Below are positions 4,977 through 8,842 of a stretch of DNA of 8,842 nucleotides, in pieces. Origin of the DNA: Burkholderiales bacterium (GTDB lineage Bacteria > Pseudomonadota > Gammaproteobacteria > Burkholderiales > SG8-39); the NCBI GenBank assembly GCA_016649475.1, contig JAENXP010000060.1, forward strand, positions 1 through 8,842, read 5' to 3'. The notes under the pieces were generated by a model that searched no databases, was not told the origin of the DNA, and saw nothing but the letters and a program-made list of their open reading frames with translations. The stretch's first letter is position 1, and every line of letters begins with the position of its first letter. The translations under genes were made by a program, and so were the position numbers.

Positions 4977-6767
4977 ATGCCCGCGATTCGCCTGCTCCCA
5001 GACACCCTGATCAGCCAGATTGCCGCCGGCGAAGTGGTGGAACGACCGGCGTCGGTGCTTAAGGAACTGCTCGAGAACAGCCTCGATGCAGGTGCGACCG
5101 AAATCAACGTGAGCCTGATGCAGGGCGGCATCAAGCAGCTCAAGGTGACCGACAACGGCGGCGGTATGGACGCCGAGGACCTGCCGCTTGCGTTCGCCCG
5201 CCACGCCACCAGCAAGATTGCCAGCCTCGATGAACTGGAACAGGTGCGCTCGCTGGGCTTTCGCGGCGAGGCCCTGGCCTCGATCGCATCGGTCGCTCGT
5301 ATCGCGCTCACCACCCGAACCGGGGACGCGCCGCACGCATGGAGCTTCAGCGCCGAAGGCGGGGTGCAGGGCGGTGCGCAGCCCGCGGCGCATCCGGGCG
5401 GCACCAGCGTCGAAGTTAGCGATTTGTATTTCAATACGCCGGCAAGGCGAAAATTCCTGCGTACCGAGGCGACCGAATTCGGCCATTGCGAGGACGTGTA
5501 TCAGCGCATCGCATTGTCGCGGCCCGACGTCGCGTTCAGTCTGAGGCACAACGGCCGCGTGATCTCGCATCTGCAGGCGGGGGACGCGGCACGGCGCGTG
5601 GCCGCGGTGGCGGGGGAGGAATTCGCCGGCGCGGCGCGCGCGCTCGACGAGAATTCCTCCGGCCTGCGGCTTTCGGGCTTTGCCGGGTCGCCGTCGTTTT
5701 CGCGCAGTTCACGCGACGCCCAGTTCGCATTCGTCAACGGCCGCTTCGTACGCGACAAGCTGTTCGCGCATGCGCTGCGCCAGGCCTACCAGGACATGCT
5801 GCATGGCGACCGCCACGCTGCATATGTCTTGTTCCTCGAACTCGATCCGCTGGGTGTGGACGTGAACGTGCACCCAGCCAAGACCGAAGTGCGCTTTCGC
5901 GATGCACGCGCTATCCATCAGTTCGTATTTCACGCCGTGAGCAAAGCGCTCTCGGGGAGCGCGGCGCAGGCGGGCGCCTCCGCGGTCCAGCCAGTAGCGG
6001 TTGCCGGGGGCGTGAATTTCCAGCGCGTGCCGTATCAGTCCAGCCTGGGCGTGGCGCAGCCGGCGGCGGCTTATCGGGCGATGTTTTCGCCGCCGCCCGG
6101 GCCGGTCGCCGCCTCCGGCGGCGGTGCAGCGCGGACCGCATTCGAAAGCATACGCGAGGGTGCCCCTGCCCAGGCCGAAACCGACTCGCCGCTGGGTTAT
6201 GCGATTGCTCAATTGCACGGCGTTTATGTCCTGGCGCAGAACCGGCAGGGCCTGGTGCTGGTGGACATGCACGCAGCGCACGAACGCATTCTGTACGAGA
6301 AGCTCAAAGGAGCGCTGCAGACGCAGGGCATGAGCATGCAGAAACTGCTGATACCGGTGACCTTCAACGCGGATCGGCTGGAAGTTGCGGCAGTGGAGGA
6401 ACATGCCGGCGTGCTGCAACAGCTGGGTTTCGATGTGGCGCCGCTGTCGCCGACGGCGCTGGCGGTGCGCGCGGTGCCGTCCATGCTTGCTTCGGCCGAC
6501 GTAGCCGAACTGGCGCACGCGCTGCTGCGGGAGGTGCGCGAGTACGGCGGCAGCCGCGTGCTTACCGAGCATCAGCACGAATTGTTGTCGACCATGGCTT
6601 GCCACGGTGCGGTGCGCGCGCATCGACCGCTGAGCGTTACCGAAATGAACGCGCTGCTGCGCGAAATGGAAGTCACGGAACGTTCGGGCCAGTGCAATCA
6701 CGGCCGGCCGACCTGGTATCAGATGAGCATGGCGGATCTGGACAAGCTGTTCCTGCGCGGACGCTAA
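4977..6767 (+). CDS. mutL: DNA mismatch repair protein MutL, endonuclease type
   Basis: Links mismatch recognition by MutS to strand incision. The 596 residues include the N-terminal GHKL ATPase with LISQIAAGEVVERPASVL (11-28), catalytic Glu33 in ELLENSLDAG, DNGGGM (59-64) and GFRGEAL (94-100), then a transducer domain to about 330. A low-complexity Ala/Pro/Gly linker spans about 335-405 and the dimerisation domain follows. That domain carries the metal-dependent nickase motif DMHAAHERILYE (Asp430, Glu436, Glu441; general form DQHAxxExxxxE), ACHGAVRA (Cys542) and CNHGRP (Cys573; usually CPHGRP), plus a beta-clamp motif QKLLIP at 455-460. E. coli MutL lacks the nickase residues, so this protein probably nicks DNA itself without MutH. 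The ATG start is fixed by the conserved MPAIRLLPD N-terminus. The panE-like gene follows after 50 bases. A perfect TATAAT lies five bases before the ATG and no ribosome binding site is visible. Confidence 0.98.
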   Translation: MPAIRLLPDTLISQIAAGEVVERPASVLKELLENSLDAGATEINVSLMQGGIKQLKVTDNGGGMDAEDLPLAFARHATSKIASLDELEQVRSLGFRGEALASIASVARIALTTRTGDAPHAWSFSAEGGVQGGAQPAAHPGGTSVEVSDLYFNTPARRKFLRTEATEFGHCEDVYQRIALSRPDVAFSLRHNGRVISHLQAGDAARRVAAVAGEEFAGAARALDENSSGLRLSGFAGSPSFSRSSRDAQFAFVNGRFVRDKLFAHALRQAYQDMLHGDRHAAYVLFLELDPLGVDVNVHPAKTEVRFRDARAIHQFVFHAVSKALSGSAAQAGASAVQPVAVAGGVNFQRVPYQSSLGVAQPAAAYRAMFSPPPGPVAASGGGAARTAFESIREGAPAQAETDSPLGYAIAQLHGVYVLAQNRQGLVLVDMHAAHERILYEKLKGALQTQGMSMQKLLIPVTFNADRLEVAAVEEHAGVLQQLGFDVAPLSPTALAVRAVPSMLASADVAELAHALLREVREYGGSRVLTEHQHELLSTMACHGAVRAHRPLSVTEMNALLREMEVTERSGQCNHGRPTWYQMSMADLDKLFLRGR

Positions 6768-6772
6768 GCCAG

Positions 6773-6788
6773 GGTTTTGCCGAAAACC
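6773..6788 (+). repeat. Small inverted repeat in the mutL-panE gap
   Basis: GGTTTT (6773-6778) and AAAACC (6783-6788) form a 6-bp stem around GCCG. No T run follows, so it is a poor terminator; it may only protect the mutL mRNA 3' end. The remaining gap contains the short direct repeat CGAAC-GACGAAC. Confidence 0.35.
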
Positions 6789-6806
6789 AACGAACGACGA
6801 ACCACC

Positions 6807-6810
6807 GGAG
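6807..6810 (+). promoter_or_regulatory. Ribosome binding site of the panE-like gene
   Basis: GGAG sits seven bases before ATG 6818. This site decides the start, because the same frame stays open far upstream into mutL and contains no other credible beginning. Confidence 0.75.
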
Positions 6811-6817
6811 ATTCGCA

Positions 6818-7759
6818 ATGAAAGTAATTATTCTCGGCGCCGGCGCGGTCGGCGGCTATTTCGGCGGCCGCCTGGTGCAGGCCGGGGCTGACGTGACTTT
6901 TCTGGTGCGGCCAAAGCGCGCGCAACGGCTCTCCGAGGCCGGGATCGTGATCAAGAGTCCGATGGGCGATGCGCAGATACCGGTGCGCACCGTACTGCAG
7001 GAGGCGGTGCGGCCCGACTACGACCTGGTGATCCTGTCATGCAAGGCCTACGACCTCGAAGCGTCGATTGCCGCGATCGGCGGCGCGATCGGACCGAATA
7101 CCATGATCCTGCCTTTGCTCAACGGCATGGCACAGTTGGGCCGGCTGGAGCAGGCTTACGGCACCCCGCGCGTGCTCGGCGGATCCTGCTATATCGCCTC
7201 GACTCTGGACGCCGACGGTGTGATTCACCATCTGGGAAAATTTCAGGGTATCGCTTGCGGTGCGCGTGCCGGCAACCACGCGCTTGCCGCCGGCCTGCTG
7301 CAGGAACTGGCACAGGCCTATGCGAAGGTATCGATGGAATGCAAGGTCAGTGAAAACATCGAGCAGGACATGTGGGAGAAGTTCGTGCTGCTGGCGAGCC
7401 TGGCTGCGATGACCTGCCTGATGCGCGCCAGCGTGGGAGAGATTCTCGCCGCCGCGGACGGGGAAGCGTTGATGCGCGAAGCGCTCGATAGCTGCATCGC
7501 GGCGGCCAGCGCGGCCGGCCATGTGCCGCGCGCCGATTCGCTGCAGCGTACGGAGGGCATGCTGTTCGCGCGCGGCTCCGCCTTCACTGCATCCATGCTG
7601 CGTGATCTCGAATCCGGGGGGCGGGTCGAGGCCGATCACGTCGTCGGGGACATGCTGCGGCGCGTGCGTGCCGCCGGCGCCGACGCGCGCCTGCTTGCCG
7701 CGGCGTATTGCCACCTGCAGGCTTACGAGGCGCGGCGCCTGCGCGGCGCCACTGGGTGA
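6818..7759 (+). CDS. PanE/ApbA-family NADPH-dependent 2-dehydropantoate 2-reductase-like protein
   Basis: Cytoplasmic oxidoreductase of the ketopantoate reductase family (COG1893), whose founding member reduces 2-dehydropantoate to pantoate in vitamin B5 synthesis. The 313 residues begin with a Rossmann motif GAGAVGGYFGG (7-17). Lys76 (SCKAYDLE), Asn102 (LLNGM), the catalytic Lys188 (WEKF), Ser259 (ASMLRD) and Glu271 (VEAD) align with E. coli PanE Lys72, Asn98, Lys176, Ser244 and Glu256. The two pantoate-contacting asparagines that should follow the catalytic Lys at +4 and +8 (Asn180 and Asn184 in E. coli) are Leu192 and Ala196 here, within LLASLAAMTCLMRA. The enzyme chemistry is therefore likely retained but the acid substrate may differ, and I leave the symbol blank. 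ATG 6818 has a good GGAG site. The gene sits 50 bases after mutL and 36 before miaA, so cotranscription is likely; this is not its usual neighbourhood in E. coli. Confidence 0.93.
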   Translation: MKVIILGAGAVGGYFGGRLVQAGADVTFLVRPKRAQRLSEAGIVIKSPMGDAQIPVRTVLQEAVRPDYDLVILSCKAYDLEASIAAIGGAIGPNTMILPLLNGMAQLGRLEQAYGTPRVLGGSCYIASTLDADGVIHHLGKFQGIACGARAGNHALAAGLLQELAQAYAKVSMECKVSENIEQDMWEKFVLLASLAAMTCLMRASVGEILAAADGEALMREALDSCIAAASAAGHVPRADSLQRTEGMLFARGSAFTASMLRDLESGGRVEADHVVGDMLRRVRAAGADARLLAAAYCHLQAYEARRLRGATG

Positions 7760-7762
7760 ATA

Positions 7763-7778
7763 CGGCGCTCCCGCGCCG
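7763..7778 (+). repeat. GC-rich hairpin between the panE-like gene and miaA
   Basis: CGGCGC (7763-7768) and GCGCCG (7773-7778) pair fully around the loop TCCC. No T run follows, so it is unlikely to stop transcription. It lies 17 bases ahead of the miaA ATG, which has no visible Shine-Dalgarno sequence, so it could influence miaA translation or mRNA processing. Confidence 0.45.
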
Positions 7779-7795
7779 AATCGCTCATTGCCCGC

Positions 7796-8752
7796 ATGAC
7801 GCACGCAGCGGTCGCGGTGTTGCCCCCGGCCATATTGCTGATGGGGCCCACGGCCAGCGGCAAGAGCGCGCTTGCGCTCGAGATCGCGCGGCGCTTTCCG
7901 GTCGAGATCATCAGCGTGGATTCGGCGCAGGTCTACCGCGGCATGGACGTGGGAACGGCGAAGCCTGCGGCGGCGGAGCGCGCCGCAGTGCCGCATCATC
8001 TGATCGATATCATCGATCCTGACCAGAGCTATTCGGCTGCCCAGTTTCGCGCCGAGGCGATGCGCCTGATGGAGCAGATCTGCGGCCGCGGCCGCGTGCC
8101 GCTCCTCGCCGGCGGTACCATGCTTTACTTCAAGGCGCTGCGCGAGGGATTGTCCAACCTGCCGCAGGCAGATGTTGCCGTGCGCGCCGCGATCGAGACC
8201 GAAGCGAGGGAAAGAGGCTGGTCCGCGTTGCATGCCGAACTGGCGCGCGTCGACGCGCCGACGGCGGCCCGGCTCAAGCCCGGGGACGCGCAGCGCATCC
8301 AGCGGGCGCTCGAGGTTTTTCGCATTACCGGCAAGCCGCTTTCGGCGCTGCAGGGCTCGCGGGTGCCGGCCGAAGCGCAGTATTGCTTCATCGCATTGGC
8401 GCTGGTACCGGCGGAGCGCGCGCTGTTGCACCGCAGGATTGAACAGCGTTTCGAGGCCATGCTGGCTGCGGGTCTGGTGGAGGAACTCGCCGCACTGCGT
8501 GCGAAATACGCACTGGACGCGAACCTGCCTTCGATGCGCTGCGTCGGCTACCGCCAAGCCTGGGAACATCTCGAAGGCGCTTATGACCGCGCCACGCTGC
8601 GCGAGCGCGGGATTTACGCCACGCGCCAACTCGCCAAGCGGCAGCTCACCTGGCTGCGCGCAATGGATGAGCCTGGACAATTTGACTGCTACGCGCCCAA
8701 GCTCGGCGAGCGGGTGCTGCGCCATCTCGAGGAGCAGATCCCGCGTCGCTAG
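7796..8752 (+). CDS. miaA: tRNA dimethylallyltransferase MiaA
   Basis: Transfers a dimethylallyl group from DMAPP to N6 of A37 in tRNAs that read UNN codons, giving i6A, which MiaB can later methylthiolate. The 318 residues are normal for the family. The P-loop GPTASGKS is at 17-24, followed by [18 protein letters not shown] at 40-57 with Asp42 aligning to the catalytic aspartate of E. coli MiaA. HHLID, the [11 protein letters not shown] block near 105-115 and the tRNA-binding C-terminal region with [13 protein letters not shown] and [15 protein letters not shown] are all recognisable. ATG 7796 places the P-loop at the usual distance from the N-terminus. No ribosome binding site is visible upstream, so translation may depend on the preceding gene or on the nearby hairpin. 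In E. coli, mutL and miaA are adjacent; here the panE-like gene separates them. hfq, the usual next gene in enterobacteria, is not seen in the last 90 bases. Confidence 0.98.
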   Translation: MTHAAVAVLPPAILLMGPTASGKSALALEIARRFPVEIISVDSAQVYRGMDVGTAKPAAAERAAVPHHLIDIIDPDQSYSAAQFRAEAMRLMEQICGRGRVPLLAGGTMLYFKALREGLSNLPQADVAVRAAIETEARERGWSALHAELARVDAPTAARLKPGDAQRIQRALEVFRITGKPLSALQGSRVPAEAQYCFIALALVPAERALLHRRIEQRFEAMLAAGLVEELAALRAKYALDANLPSMRCVGYRQAWEHLEGAYDRATLRERGIYATRQLAKRQLTWLRAMDEPGQFDCYAPKLGERVLRHLEEQIPRR

Positions 8753-8772
8753 AAGCGGCCGCGGCAAAGAGT

Positions 8773-8842
8773 TCATTTCAAAATGAGGGGAAATCCCCTA
8801 CGCGGATTTGCTTCGCGGCGCCTCCCCTCATGCTCCCCTATA
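8773..8842. repeat. Nested inverted repeats downstream of miaA, possible terminator
   Basis: Three overlapping pairings are possible. TCATTT (8773-8778) pairs with AAATGA (8781-8786). AGGGGA (8786-8791) pairs with TCCCCT (8794-8799). ATGAGGGGA (8783-8791) pairs with TCCCCTCAT (8823-8831) around a 31-base loop that itself contains CGCG at 8801-8804 and 8814-8817. CTCCCCT occurs again at 8833-8839. Read on the minus strand the long stem ends in TCCCCTCATTTTG, so a T run fits termination of a leftward gene lying beyond the window; on the plus strand it may help end the miaA transcript. No coding sequence is evident from 8753 to 8842. Confidence 0.55.

Noticed and set aside
5709..6818. A 369-codon open frame on the minus strand opposite mutL.
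   Set aside because: It is antisense to conserved MutL domains, and its composition is typical of GC-rich shadow frames.
5486..7759. A single open frame running through mutL into the panE-like gene, resembling a large fusion protein.
   Set aside because: Only the part from 6818 resembles a protein family and has a ribosome binding site. The upstream part is the Arg/Ala/Gly-rich out-of-frame shadow of mutL, stop-free because of high GC.
8753..8763. GCGGCCGC palindrome just after miaA as an operator.
   Set aside because: It is a short GC-only palindrome expected by chance in DNA of this composition, with no second copy or promoter context.
7037..8776. A 579-codon open frame on the minus strand opposite the panE-like gene and miaA.
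   Set aside because: It is antisense to two well-supported genes, its product is rich in His/Arg/Gln with no family motif, and no promoter or ribosome binding site stands out.

Overview
The window is compact, GC-rich, chromosomal housekeeping DNA from a Gram-negative proteobacterium. I think a betaproteobacterium of the Nitrosomonadales type is most likely, judging from protein similarity remembered by eye, high GC at third codon positions, an endonuclease-type MutL with DMHA wording, and the gene order. This placement is inference. There is no rRNA, tRNA, CRISPR array, insertion sequence or phage gene, and no gene-free stretch longer than about 90 bases.

Layout from left to right. (1) The 3' end of an ABC-F ATPase gene (yheS type, + strand) meets a leftward gene for an uncharacterised 176-residue protein tail to tail; the two stop codons share the palindrome CTAG. 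(2) That unknown gene lies 18 bases downstream of queG (- strand) and is probably cotranscribed with it. (3) queG is divergent from tsaE, and the two longest plausible ATG starts share one CATG. (4) tsaE is followed closely by a periplasmic N-acetylmuramoyl-L-alanine amidase gene (amiC type). (5) A leftward dedA gene converges on amiC, with a hairpin between them. (6) dedA is divergent from mutL across only 51 bases that hold overlapping promoter-like elements. (7) mutL, a panE-like reductase gene and miaA run rightwards. (8) The window ends in about 90 bases of nested inverted repeats that reuse the arms of the amiC/dedA hairpin.

The arrangement is a rearranged form of the enterobacterial cluster queG / nnr-tsaE-amiB-mutL-miaA-hfq. 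nnr is missing at its usual place, dedA (opposite strand) and a panE-like gene are inserted, and hfq does not follow miaA within the window. Three products modify tRNA anticodon-loop positions: QueG (queuosine 34), TsaE (t6A37) and MiaA (i6A37). AmiC and DedA serve the cell wall (septal peptidoglycan cleavage and undecaprenyl-phosphate recycling), and MutL serves mismatch repair.

I found no obviously new multi-gene system. The points most worth a second look are: the unknown protein paired with queG; the loss of two pantoate-contacting Asn residues in the PanE-like protein; -10-like hexamers exactly five bases before the mutL and queG start codons, which suggests leaderless mRNAs; a 34% GC rare-codon island inside tsaE; and the repeated GAGCATGAGGGGAG / TCCCCTCATTT hairpin family.
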